In this document: positions 7,128-15,652 of the stretch, in pieces
Numbering within the stretch: position 1 is the stretch's first letter
Layout: each line of letters begins with the position of its first letter
Assembly (NCBI GenBank): GCA_913019965.1
Contig: CAJVZR010000041.1
Span: 1 to 36,466 of the forward strand
DNA from: an uncultured Oleispira sp.
Lineage (GTDB): Bacteria > Pseudomonadota > Gammaproteobacteria > Pseudomonadales > Oceanobacteraceae
Reading direction: 5' to 3'
Length of the DNA stretch: 36,466 nt
Made by a program: the position numbers and the translations under genes
The notes under the pieces: generated by a model
Databases searched by the model: none
Told to the model about the DNA's origin: nothing
What the model saw: the letters and a program-made list of their open reading frames with translations, nothing else

Positions 7128-10034
7128 TTACAGCTTATCTAGAGCATCTTTATCAAGTTTACTTAACTCTTCCCAGTTGTTATCTAGGGCTTTCTCGCTA
7201 TGGGAAAATAATAAGCGGGGATCTTTTTTGCCAATAATACTGGTATCGAAAAGGGCTTTTATTTCATCGAGTTGAATTAATTCAACTTCCTTGGCAATGG
7301 ACTCATTGGTATCAAAAGTTAAGCGGTTAACTTCGATATTGTGCCAAAAGTAACCTACTTTCTCTGCCATATTTTTCTTTTTACTGACCAAACGACTGAT
7401 AAGTCCTTGCTTGTGCTGTTCAAACTCTTCTTCAGATAAACCCGCTAATTGCTGTTTGAAATCGCTAAAGAACAATTCTGACTCGGCTAAAATCTCAGAA
7501 CTACTGGCAGTTGGTGATTGCACGATAAATATTAAACCGGGCACAGAGTTTTGAGGAAAAGGGGAGGCGGAAACGATATAACCGAGCTTTTTCTCAGTCC
7601 GTAGCCACTGGTAATAAGGTGAGCTAATGATTTGCGCTAACAGGGCGTAATGAGCACGGGATTTATCAGAAGTCATTGAGTCAAATTTCTGCCCTTGAAT
7701 ATAGAGGCTTATAGCACTATCCGGGTGTTGCTGTTCAATACGCTGGACAAATTGGGTAGGACTGCCATTGGCGGATGTTGCTGAATTCGGTACCTTACTA
7801 ATTTTAGCTGGAGGAATTCGATTTGCAGACGGTTGATAAGCCTGTTTCAAAACATCCGTGATGGACCTAGCGGCTTCAGGTTCTAAGGTGCCGTGGACAT
7901 AGATATCGATATACAATGATTTTTTAAGACGTTGATTAAAAGTGAGTACATCGGTCAGAGTAACGGTTTCTAGTGCGTCGATGAGCTCTTCTTGGCTAAA
8001 GCTAGGATTGCGTAACCAACGACGTAATTCGCTGATGGTACGCTCATAAGGCTTCGCTTTTAGCTGATTCTCAAGTCGACGTTTAAGTTGGGCTTGATAG
8101 CGCTTGAACTCTTCTTCACTAATATTTTCAGCAGTCAGTGCCGCCATGGTATCAACAATTTTTTCCAGCAAAACGTGCAATTTGTCGTGATAACCCGACA
8201 TGGAAAGCTCTAGGCCACGACCACTCGCATTGAGCTGATAATTTAAACCCGCAATATAAGCAGGGTAGGTGTAACTACTAATCAGCTCATTAACGCTATG
8301 ACTAAAAAGTTGGGCGATAATGCGATCTTTTGCATTATCGGCTATGTCCTGGTTATGCAAATTTATGAAGACTTTGGCTTTAGGCAGACGAAATTCCTGT
8401 TCAGGGTAATACCATAAGCGTAAACCTTGTTGATCGATTAGCGTTTCAGGGACGGCTTGAGCCGGGGAATCGGTCAAACTGAAAACCTCTGGGATGAAGG
8501 GGTTTTCAACGGGTAAGAAAAGTTGAGCACGATACTCTTCTTTTAATATTGGTTCCTTTGTTGCGGACTGCGTTTTAATCACCGCGGAGCGCAACATCAT
8601 TTTAGTGTCGTACCACGGATCTAGGGTATTGGTCTCAACTTCCGGAGCGATAAGAACACGGACTAATTGCTCTGGCACAAGCTGATTTAAGAAAGGTTTT
8701 AATATATCCGCCTTGGGCGTAATCCACTGGTAATCACCATAGATAACCTGGCTAGCTTCTAAGTGACGTAAGTTATTCGCTAGGCGAACGGCAAAGTGGC
8801 CTGCTTTTGATTTTTCTTGATTAGCAAAAGCCAGTTCGGCTAATTGATGTTGTTCGTTATAAATACGTTTAATGAATTCAGGATCTTTAAGGCCATCTTG
8901 TAATAGCTCGATATAGGCAAAAACGGCAGCCGTTATTTCATCAATGCGATAAAGGCCAACCATGGTTAACTGTATTTGAATACTGAGTGTTGATTCCCAA
9001 GGAGTGCTGACGCCACGACCCGCACTTAATCCTTCAGCCCAACCTCGCTGTTTGAATAATGCGAGCAAGCTGCCTTCACCTTCATGGCCCAATAAATGGT
9101 TAATGATTTGCAGTGGCTTGTATTGATAAAGGCTCAAGCTCTCCGGCATTGGGAAGGTCAATTTGAGCTGGCGTATTTCTTTAATGGGCTCAATTTGTAA
9201 ATCGAGAGGCAGTTGATCTGGCTGGTATAGTGCAGGTCGAGGCGATTTGACAACCACAGAGCGTTTTGGAATTGCACTGAATTTTTCTTTTACCCATGTT
9301 TCTAATAGGTCAAGATCGTAATTACCGATCAGTGCGAGTGTCATTTCGTTCGCAGAGTAGTGTTGTTGGTAAAACTCTAATAATTCATCACGGATAAGAC
9401 TGCCAGGTCGATCGGCTAGGGTTTCTAAGCTGCCGGTAGCAAAATGAGCATAAGGATGCTCTGGGTTCATGGCTTGTTTTTCAGCGGAATAGATACGACG
9501 GCCATCATCTTTTGATTTAGAAGTGTATTCAGCGTTGACTGCATTTTTCTCTCGTTCGACATATTCGTTATCGAAGGTAGGGGAAATGAAGAAGGGGGCA
9601 AATCGATTTAAGGCTTCTTCAAGTACGTCATTATCGATTTCAAAATAATAGTTGGTCACATCATGAGCAGTAAACGCATTATGACTGCCTCCATGCTTAC
9701 TAATGAACTCTTGATACTCACCGGGATCTGGGAAAGGCTCTGTGCCAAGGAAAAGCATATGTTCTAGAAAATGGGCTAAACCTTGTCTATCTTGGGGGTC
9801 ATCACCGCTACCGACATTAACCGCCAAGGATGCGGCTGATTTGTCAGCGTCGGTATCAGAGACTAAAACGACTTTTAGGCCATTATCTAAGATGACTGAG
9901 CGATATTCGCGTTGGTCATTTGGGCTTTGAACGATATTGTTTGCAGATGAGTACATATTGATCCGATAAGCCGCGGTCGCGACTGCCAAAATAACCAACA
10001 GCAAGAAGGTGCTGTAGCGAGTGGAAAAAAGCAT
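7128..10034 (-). CDS. M16 family zinc metalloprotease (pitrilysin/insulinase-like)
   Basis: At 968 residues it matches the size of E. coli protease III (962) and the four-domain M16A clamshell fold. The inverted zinc motif HFLEH is at residues 88-92, with the distal zinc ligand Glu169 in NAVNAEYTSK. The downstream GGSHNAFTAHDVTNYYFEI is the usual substrate-binding region. The inactive C-terminal half includes RTEKKLGYIVSASPF, typical of insulysin-like enzymes. An N-terminal hydrophobic segment (about 8-24) is a signal peptide or membrane anchor, so it should act on peptides in the periplasm. It is preceded by a small unknown gene on the same strand. The ptrA label is tempting, but no recC/recB link is seen here. 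Confidence 0.93.
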   Translation of the reverse strand: MLFSTRYSTFLLLVILAVATAAYRINMYSSANNIVQSPNDQREYRSVILDNGLKVVLVSDTDADKSAASLAVNVGSGDDPQDRQGLAHFLEHMLFLGTEPFPDPGEYQEFISKHGGSHNAFTAHDVTNYYFEIDNDVLEEALNRFAPFFISPTFDNEYVEREKNAVNAEYTSKSKDDGRRIYSAEKQAMNPEHPYAHFATGSLETLADRPGSLIRDELLEFYQQHYSANEMTLALIGNYDLDLLETWVKEKFSAIPKRSVVVKSPRPALYQPDQLPLDLQIEPIKEIRQLKLTFPMPESLSLYQYKPLQIINHLLGHEGEGSLLALFKQRGWAEGLSAGRGVSTPWESTLSIQIQLTMVGLYRIDEITAAVFAYIELLQDGLKDPEFIKRIYNEQHQLAELAFANQEKSKAGHFAVRLANNLRHLEASQVIYGDYQWITPKADILKPFLNQLVPEQLVRVLIAPEVETNTLDPWYDTKMMLRSAVIKTQSATKEPILKEEYRAQLFLPVENPFIPEVFSLTDSPAQAVPETLIDQQGLRLWYYPEQEFRLPKAKVFINLHNQDIADNAKDRIIAQLFSHSVNELISSYTYPAYIAGLNYQLNASGRGLELSMSGYHDKLHVLLEKIVDTMAALTAENISEEEFKRYQAQLKRRLENQLKAKPYERTISELRRWLRNPSFSQEELIDALETVTLTDVLTFNQRLKKSLYIDIYVHGTLEPEAARSITDVLKQAYQPSANRIPPAKISKVPNSATSANGSPTQFVQRIEQQHPDSAISLYIQGQKFDSMTSDKSRAHYALLAQIISSPYYQWLRTEKKLGYIVSASPFPQNSVPGLIFIVQSPTASSSEILAESELFFSDFKQQLAGLSEEEFEQHKQGLISRLVSKKKNMAEKVGYFWHNIEVNRLTFDTNESIAKEVELIQLDEIKALFDTSIIGKKDPRLLFSHSEKALDNNWEELSKLDKDALDKL

Positions 10035-10068
10035 GAGAACCCCAATTTAAACTTATTATTCTATAGCC

Positions 10069-10083
10069 CGAAACTGAGTTTCG
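10069..10083. repeat. Short palindrome upstream of the M16 protease gene
   Basis: CGAAACT and AGTTTCG flank a single base, 35-49 bases upstream of the protease start. It could be an operator half-site pair or just a small hairpin in the leader. No matching site was noticed elsewhere. Confidence 0.25.
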
Positions 10084-10159
10084 AGCCATGCAGCCGCTTT
10101 GTTGAGACGTTGCGCTAAAGATTGCTGCTAATATTCTTGTCTAACAATAACACTGGAGA

Positions 10160-10417
10160 TCAGTGTTTCGCGTTATCTTGACGTGCAATTTGTTGTGCAT
10201 CTTGCAAGTTATGTTCAGTTTCATCAAGATTCTCAATCTGCTGTAAGCGCTGCTTACAGTCTTCAAGCTCAGAAGATAACAAGGCAAACTGGCTCTGAAA
10301 GGCTAGGTCGATAGCATCATAAACCGCTTTTACTTGTTCCTTGCTTTCTGCTTTCGGCGTTTTTAGTACTTGTAAGCAGGCATGGGCAATTTGATGATAC
10401 AGCTTTTCTTTTTTCAC
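10160..10417 (-). CDS. Small hypothetical helical protein (85 residues)
   Basis: The frame is open to 10639, but the upstream part overlaps the end of the 606-residue regulator and is Cys/Tyr/Ile-rich and unlikely to be coding. I set the start at the GTG ending at 10417, which has AGGA 8 bases upstream and begins MKKEKLYHQIAHACLQVLK. The rest is amphipathic helix with a coiled-coil tendency (SSELEDCKQRLQQIENL) and a polar tail ending QQIARQDNAKH. It has no signal peptide or membrane segment and no family I recognise. It lies between two genes on the same strand and may be cotranscribed with the M16 protease, 125 bases downstream. Confidence 0.65.
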   Translation of the reverse strand: MKKEKLYHQIAHACLQVLKTPKAESKEQVKAVYDAIDLAFQSQFALLSSELEDCKQRLQQIENLDETEHNLQDAQQIARQDNAKH

Positions 10418-10511
10418 AGTTGATTCCTGATATTGGGTAAATAGAATTAGTGGCGAATGATACCTTATTTCCAGCTTTATTGTTGTAGCGATTGCTCCTT
10501 TAACTTGAAGG

Positions 10512-12332
10512 TTATTGATGTAACCAAGAAATTTGTTGGGGCAATAATTTAGTGGATAATATGTCACCCGCAAGCCAATGACATGGACTTTTATGCAGTA
10601 ATGCCAATTGCTGTGGACTGGATATTCCTTGGGCGACAATGAGCAAGTTCTGATTCTTTAGGTGACTTAAAAGCTGCATGCTATGGCGCTTTATCTGTTC
10701 ACGGCCATCAAATAACCAATGGCTATCAATGCTAATTCCTGTAAATAGCTTGGGTAAGTGATGAGTCAGGTCTTTTATCGTATTTAAGTGATAGTCAGGG
10801 TTTTTAACCAGTAGCTGGGTATTTAAACTCTCTAAATGGCTTTGAATTTGGCTATCGGCCTGCTTTATATCCAGTAGTTGTTCACTGCTAAGAATCAATT
10901 TCCAGGTATTGTCTTCCTGACCCTTTTGGCGGCTTAACGCTACGATAGCGGCTAAAGCCTTTAAGCTTTGATGAGGCTTCAAGTCACTGAAGTCATTAAA
11001 CCAATGGATGGGTTTATCACTATAATTCTGCCACTCCTGACTGCAATAGAGCGCATCTTTTAACCATTGCTCAATATTATCTCTATTTGGGCACGCTGGT
11101 GGCATTAACGCGACGGCTTTTCCATCTTGATCAAACAGGGGTAAACAGCTAAACCCTGATTTTTCATAATGATGAGGTAAGAAATAACTATGCCCTTGAT
11201 AAGGATCCTTATGCTGCGATTGAATGTCTTGAATATCGGGGTCTGTCTGAGGCTTAGCCGAATGTATTGCAGCACTTTGCATCCGTTCGGATTTCCACTT
11301 GATCATAGCCTCCCTACCTTGAAATAAGATGGGCTCTAAAAAATTCTGTTGAATACGGCCGAGAAGGTTGTCCAAATGTGCTTTCTCAAGCGTTTTGGGG
11401 AGTTGAATAATATGGTCACCTTCAAGGGTGGCAATAATATGATACAGGCCGTCAGATGCGTGTTGTAAGTGTTCGTTGATGACCGTAATGAAATCAAGGT
11501 CTAGCTTATTAGCATGTTCAGGGATGATTTTTAAATAGGAATACTCTGACTTGTCATCAATATTGAGTAATGTCTCTTGTTTTAATATCGATTTTTGTTT
11601 GCCCGTTAACTTATTAAGCATGTCATCGATCATAGGAATAGCGAGACACAAATAGTGTTGCTCATCAAATGGCACGATACACATCCAAGCTTCACTGCCA
11701 TGGATGCTCTGAGTATTTAACTGAAAGCTTCCCTGCCAGTGATTTTGGCCTTCTAGAGTATTGATGAGCTGGGTTTCTTGTTCAATTGAGTTGTTACTGA
11801 CCGATTTAGAGAAAAGATTCTTACCGATTAACTGATCGTGGTTATAGCCTAGCCATTGTGCCGTACTGGGACTGGCGATTTGAATAACCCAATTTTTGTC
11901 GGTAATAAGGCAAGCTTGGTCTTTTTGTTGGAATTTTTCACTTAAATACAGAGCTTGTTGTAAGATTTTCTGTTGGCGAATGCCTTCATTAATGTTGTAG
12001 CGTAATAACATTGCATCCCAAGGTTTTGCCATGTTTTGGTGAACGTCGCCATTCAATGAAGCTGGAGTTATAGACGTTTCATGTTCATTCGACAGCAATA
12101 TTCGATAGGTTGTCGGCCAACGCTGATGAATTGTCGTACACAGGTCTAATCCTGACATACCAGGCATTACCTGGTCTGTAATCACCACAGTAATGTCATG
12201 TTGTTCTAATATGCTCAGCGCTTCCGCTGCGCAACCTGCTTTATAGATGGTGTAATGCTCATCTAATAAAGAGGTTTCTATTGCATCCGCAATGGCTGGC
12301 TCATCGTCTACAAGCAGTAAAGTAGGGTTCAT
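10512..12332 (-). CDS. Response regulator with PAS and degenerate GGDEF/EAL-like domains
   Basis: The N-terminal receiver (1-120) is intact: Asp9/Asp10, phospho-acceptor Asp53 in VITDQVMPGMSG and Lys103 in MAKPW. A PAS domain follows (about 130-235). The rest looks like a heavily eroded GGDEF-EAL pair: IATLEGDHIIQL near 299-310 sits where RxGGDEFxxL would be, and LFTGISID...NLLIVAQGISSPQQLALL...CHWLAGDIL near 528-590 follows the order of the EAL segments KID, AEGVET and QGY without the metal-binding residues. Catalysis is unlikely; it may bind nucleotide or a partner. It is divergent from the HTH/hybrid-kinase pair (132 bases between starts), which suggests a shared circuit. The receiver and PAS calls are firm; the C-terminal assignment is inference. 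Confidence 0.8.
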   Translation of the reverse strand: MNPTLLLVDDEPAIADAIETSLLDEHYTIYKAGCAAEALSILEQHDITVVITDQVMPGMSGLDLCTTIHQRWPTTYRILLSNEHETSITPASLNGDVHQNMAKPWDAMLLRYNINEGIRQQKILQQALYLSEKFQQKDQACLITDKNWVIQIASPSTAQWLGYNHDQLIGKNLFSKSVSNNSIEQETQLINTLEGQNHWQGSFQLNTQSIHGSEAWMCIVPFDEQHYLCLAIPMIDDMLNKLTGKQKSILKQETLLNIDDKSEYSYLKIIPEHANKLDLDFITVINEHLQHASDGLYHIIATLEGDHIIQLPKTLEKAHLDNLLGRIQQNFLEPILFQGREAMIKWKSERMQSAAIHSAKPQTDPDIQDIQSQHKDPYQGHSYFLPHHYEKSGFSCLPLFDQDGKAVALMPPACPNRDNIEQWLKDALYCSQEWQNYSDKPIHWFNDFSDLKPHQSLKALAAIVALSRQKGQEDNTWKLILSSEQLLDIKQADSQIQSHLESLNTQLLVKNPDYHLNTIKDLTHHLPKLFTGISIDSHWLFDGREQIKRHSMQLLSHLKNQNLLIVAQGISSPQQLALLHKSPCHWLAGDILSTKLLPQQISWLHQ

Positions 12333-12424
12333 AATAACTCGAGTTCATTAAAGCATCCCTTCTGGCTAAAATAAGTTCTAAGAAAAAGTGACAACTTCCT
12401 AGGCAAGTATGGTTAGTCAGTACC

Positions 12425-12437
12425 TATACTTAGTATA
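12425..12437. promoter_or_regulatory. Palindrome in a divergent promoter region, candidate operator
   Basis: TATACT-T-AGTATA is a perfect 6-base inverted repeat located 27 bases before the GTG start of the HTH regulator, in the 132-base gap shared with the divergent response regulator. Nearby AAGTAT (12405-12410) and ATACTT (12426-12431) form a second, wider inverted pair. A TATAAG at 12434-12439 could serve as a -10 element for the HTH gene, so a protein bound here would block transcription. No binding evidence exists. Confidence 0.35.
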
Positions 12438-12464
12438 AGTTTAGTAAGAAACTGAGAAGTTGCA

Positions 12465-13016
12465 GTGGCAGATAAACAAGCGTTAACTACAGGTGAAGCC
12501 GCAAAGTATTGTGGTGTTAATTTCCGAACCGTCATTCGCTGGATCGAGCGAGGACATTTGGATGCATATAAACTACCGGGCAGAGGAGATAACCGTATAC
12601 CGGTTGATACCTTTGTGGATTTCCTACGGCAAAACGATATGCCGGTACCGGATGAACTAATAGCGGACGATCGACGACTGCTATTATTTTCGTTACAAGA
12701 TAGTCGTGCTAGAGAGCTAGCGGCCGACCTTAGGCGGAATAACTGGGATGTTGTTCTGGCGGACGACCCAGTGCAGCTCGGCTATTTGATCGCCAAAGAT
12801 AAGCCATCCGCATTATTAATGATGGACCTACATTATGCTGATATTGCGGCACGAATAATGAAAGATGTGAGTAAGGATCGCAGTGACGCCCCTAAAATGG
12901 CGCTTTTGCAAGGGAATCAAAGGGAGATGCATGATGGTTGGGATTCATTTCAATGGCCTGAGCAACGACAGTTGCTATTGGACTATTTGACTCAAGATGG
13001 TTCTGAAAGTCATTAA
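12465..13016 (+). CDS. HTH (excisionase/MerR-like) DNA-binding protein with pseudo-receiver domain
   Basis: Residues 6-56 are a winged helix-turn-helix of the excisionase/MerR type: LTTGEAAKYCGVNFRTVIRW followed by a wing-like GRGDNRIPVDTF. Residues 68-178 resemble a receiver domain: RRLLLFSLQDS, then SALLMMDLHYAD with a possible Asp121 at the acceptor position. However, the acidic pair at the end of strand 1 is missing and the conserved Lys-Pro near the C-terminus reads Trp164-Pro165. Normal phosphorylation is therefore doubtful. The GTG start has GAGAAG upstream. The gene overlaps the hybrid kinase by 20 bases, so they form an operon and probably one pathway. It would be a transcription regulator controlled by that kinase or by another ligand. 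Confidence 0.85.
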   Translation: MADKQALTTGEAAKYCGVNFRTVIRWIERGHLDAYKLPGRGDNRIPVDTFVDFLRQNDMPVPDELIADDRRLLLFSLQDSRARELAADLRRNNWDVVLADDPVQLGYLIAKDKPSALLMMDLHYADIAARIMKDVSKDRSDAPKMALLQGNQREMHDGWDSFQWPEQRQLLLDYLTQDGSESH

Positions 13017-15123
13017 AGCTCTTATTGTCCTGCTGGCTATTGGTTTTTCTTTCAGTGTGCAGGCGTTAACAGTGACTCCTGTTTGGCAAGGAACAGAAAT
13101 ATTTCTATTCCTTGTTCTTTTTTGTGCGGTTTGTCTTCTTATATATCGATCATTGCGGCAATCTTCGTCATCGCCAGACCCTCGTTTGGCTTTATTATGG
13201 CGTCATGTGCCAGACATCATTACGGAAATTGATTGCGACGGTATTATCTTAACGGTGAATCACGCAGTAGAAGGCTTTTCCCAAAAAGACTTGATCGGCC
13301 GCTCTAGCTTTGACTTCCTAACGGAGGAAGGTCAGCGTGTTTTTTCTAAGTCGTTACAAAAAGCCATAGAGAATCAAGAAGTCCAGCGCTATGAATTAAA
13401 CATTGTCTCCCCAGAGGGGGCTTCTGTTTGGATTTCCAATCGAATTGTTCCTATTATCGAGCATCAAAAGATTGTTTCGCTGCTTATTATCACTACGGAT
13501 ATTACTGAGCAAAAAATAGCGAATGAAGTATTGCTTGCCGCGAAATCGAATGCTGAAAAAGCCAATGTTGCTAAAAGCCAGTTTTTGGCCAGTATGAGTC
13601 ATGAAATTCGTACTCCGATGACAGGTATGCTTGGTATGGCCTCTTTACTTGAACAAACAGACCTTAGTCATGAGCAACAAGAATGCGTATTAACCATTCA
13701 ACAATCCGCAGAGCATCTACTTTCGATTATTAACGACGTTTTAGATTTATCCAAAATAGAAGCGAATAAATTAACCATCGAGAGCGAAAGCATTGAATTG
13801 GATCAGTTTATGAGCTCGCTGGTGGATATGGTTGGTAACAAGGCACGAGAAAAAGGTTTAAATCTACAAACCTTTATTGATGAAAAAGTCCCTAATTATA
13901 TCATTAGCGATTCCGTTCGCTTACGTCAAATCCTGATGAATTATCTGGCCAATGCAATTAAGTTCACCATGAAAGGCCATGTCATTATTCGGGTCATGCC
14001 TTTGCAAGTTAAAGATAGTAGTGTGAGTTTACGTTTTTCCGTAGAAGATACAGGGATAGGTATGTCGGCTGATAAGGCCGCGTATGTTTTTGATGAGTTC
14101 ACCGATGCTCACGGCCAGCAATCTGTGCGCATGGGCGGGTCAGGCTTAGGTTTGAATATATGTCAGCGCTTGGCTCAAATGATGGATGGCAGTGTTGGGG
14201 TTGTGAGTAGCCCCAATTTAGGCTCCAATTTTTGGTTAGATCTCGAAGTAGCGATTACTAGTTGTGACAATAAGCACTATGATCACAAGATTATAGCGAC
14301 GGATGATCAGAGTCCCTCAATGGGTTTGGTGGCTTGGGTCCTCGATGAAGTAAAAGTTAATCGACTGCTATTAAAAGAAGTTGCCAAACGTAGTGGATTT
14401 ATTGTCAGAGAGTTTAATCAGCTATCGCATTTGCTCGATGAGTTGGAAAATCAGTCAGGCCCTGATTTATTAGTTTTTTCTTTAGAGCTGGGTAGCAAGA
14501 AAATAGACCGTATCCTCGATAAAGTTAAGGCTTTAAACAGTTCGGCTTATCTTGCTATGACCACAGTTGAAGCGATCAACCTTGATTACAATCAATTGGT
14601 CGATCAAGGTATTCATGCATTTTGGGAATGGCCACTAGGGCAGCATGAGTTAAATTCTATGTTGGAACGTCTGTTTTCCCATGATTGGCAGGAATACCCT
14701 AAAACGTTGATCACTCGCTATAAACGAACCCTGATTACTTCTGAAGTTAAATCTGATTGTCGGGGAAAAATTTTGTTGGCGGAAGATAATCTAGTCAATC
14801 AAAAAGTGACAACGCAAATGCTGAAAAAAATGGGGTTTGATGTTGATGTGGCGAATGATGGGGAAGAGGCCTTAGCGGCCTGGAAGCGAGAAGACTATGA
14901 TGTGATATTAATGGATTGTCATATGCCAATCATGGATGGGCTGCAAGCGACTCGTATGATTCGTATGCAAGAAGATGATAAGCATACCCCTATTTTAGCA
15001 CTCACTGCGGATGTGTTATCTGAAAGAAAAGCAGAGTGCATCGCGGTAGGAATGGATGATTTTATGTCTAAGCCCATTCGTATGGATGAGCTTAGAAAAG
15101 CATTAGCGAAATTCAGTCAGTAG
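12997..15123 (+). CDS. Membrane hybrid histidine kinase with a degenerate and an intact receiver
   Basis: Two hydrophobic segments (about 4-24 and 33-51) anchor the protein with a very short periplasmic loop. Then come PAS (about 65-172, ending ITTDITEQ), HisKA with MSHEIRTPMTG (His202), HATPase_c with NAIKFT (Asn319), DTGIGM and GSGLGLNIC, a first receiver-like domain (about 442-562), and a second, intact receiver (about 590-705) with Glu596/Asp597, Asp640 in LMDCHMPIMDG and Lys692 in MSKP. The first receiver has lost its key residues: Ser495 (LLVFSLEL) sits at the acceptor Asp position and Trp545-Pro546 replaces Lys-Pro. There is no HPt domain. It overlaps the HTH/pseudo-receiver gene by 20 bases. 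Confidence 0.93.
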   Translation: MVLKVIKALIVLLAIGFSFSVQALTVTPVWQGTEIFLFLVLFCAVCLLIYRSLRQSSSSPDPRLALLWRHVPDIITEIDCDGIILTVNHAVEGFSQKDLIGRSSFDFLTEEGQRVFSKSLQKAIENQEVQRYELNIVSPEGASVWISNRIVPIIEHQKIVSLLIITTDITEQKIANEVLLAAKSNAEKANVAKSQFLASMSHEIRTPMTGMLGMASLLEQTDLSHEQQECVLTIQQSAEHLLSIINDVLDLSKIEANKLTIESESIELDQFMSSLVDMVGNKAREKGLNLQTFIDEKVPNYIISDSVRLRQILMNYLANAIKFTMKGHVIIRVMPLQVKDSSVSLRFSVEDTGIGMSADKAAYVFDEFTDAHGQQSVRMGGSGLGLNICQRLAQMMDGSVGVVSSPNLGSNFWLDLEVAITSCDNKHYDHKIIATDDQSPSMGLVAWVLDEVKVNRLLLKEVAKRSGFIVREFNQLSHLLDELENQSGPDLLVFSLELGSKKIDRILDKVKALNSSAYLAMTTVEAINLDYNQLVDQGIHAFWEWPLGQHELNSMLERLFSHDWQEYPKTLITRYKRTLITSEVKSDCRGKILLAEDNLVNQKVTTQMLKKMGFDVDVANDGEEALAAWKREDYDVILMDCHMPIMDGLQATRMIRMQEDDKHTPILALTADVLSERKAECIAVGMDDFMSKPIRMDELRKALAKFSQ

Positions 15124-15140
15124 CGATAATAACGGGCAAT

Positions 15141-15539
15141 TTATAGTGCAGGACCATAAGGAATGTAGCGATTATCCGTTTGTTTCTTAAGCCAGCGGAC
15201 AAAGTCTTTTTCTACGGCGATATTTTGGGCTTTTAAATAGCGTAATAAATAGATTGTTGGGTTTTTACTTGAAAAAGTCCAATTGGAAAACTGCATCTCT
15301 CCCTTAGTGAAAATCATGCATAAATTCAAAATTTGAGCTTTAGAAAAATTCTCAATGGCCTTTTCCCACGCGGCTTGCGGAGCATTGATGTAGCTAGCAA
15401 TGAGGTTTATTTCATTTTCGTTAAGGGTTTTGATATCGTCATTGATCGATTCTTGTGACGTTACTTTAGTTGAGAGTTCAAGCAATATGTCAACAGAGAT
15501 GACCGTATTTGATGCTGTTGGTTGCCAGGTATCGACCAT
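15141..15539 (-). CDS. Hypothetical 132-residue protein
   Basis: I cannot name a family. The protein is soluble, largely helical and rather evenly composed, with a conserved-looking core IENFSKAQILNLCMIFTKGEMQFSNW split over about residues 62-88, then NPTIYLLRYLKAQN and the C-terminal DNRYIPYGPAL, the sort of block that is usually conserved. No signal peptide or membrane segment is seen. It ends 17 bases from the convergent hybrid kinase and is divergent from the acyltransferase gene (113 bases between starts). The function is unknown. Confidence 0.7.
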   Translation of the reverse strand: MVDTWQPTASNTVISVDILLELSTKVTSQESINDDIKTLNENEINLIASYINAPQAAWEKAIENFSKAQILNLCMIFTKGEMQFSNWTFSSKNPTIYLLRYLKAQNIAVEKDFVRWLKKQTDNRYIPYGPAL

Positions 15540-15652
15540 AATTTATAGCCTCTTAAGGATAGGGATAGTGTTTATGCTGGGATATACTAATGCCTCAAAA
15601 TCGAGAAACAAGTTATCTTTGTAGTATTTGCATTTTTTGTTAGGAAAATGGA

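Noticed and set aside
10418..10639. N-terminal extension of the 85-residue gene
   Set aside because: It overlaps the end of the 606-residue regulator, has a Cys/Tyr/Ile-rich composition, and a GTG with a good ribosome site lies downstream.
12997..15123. HPt domain at the end of the hybrid kinase
   Set aside because: The protein ends with an intact receiver; no HxxKG-type helix remains.
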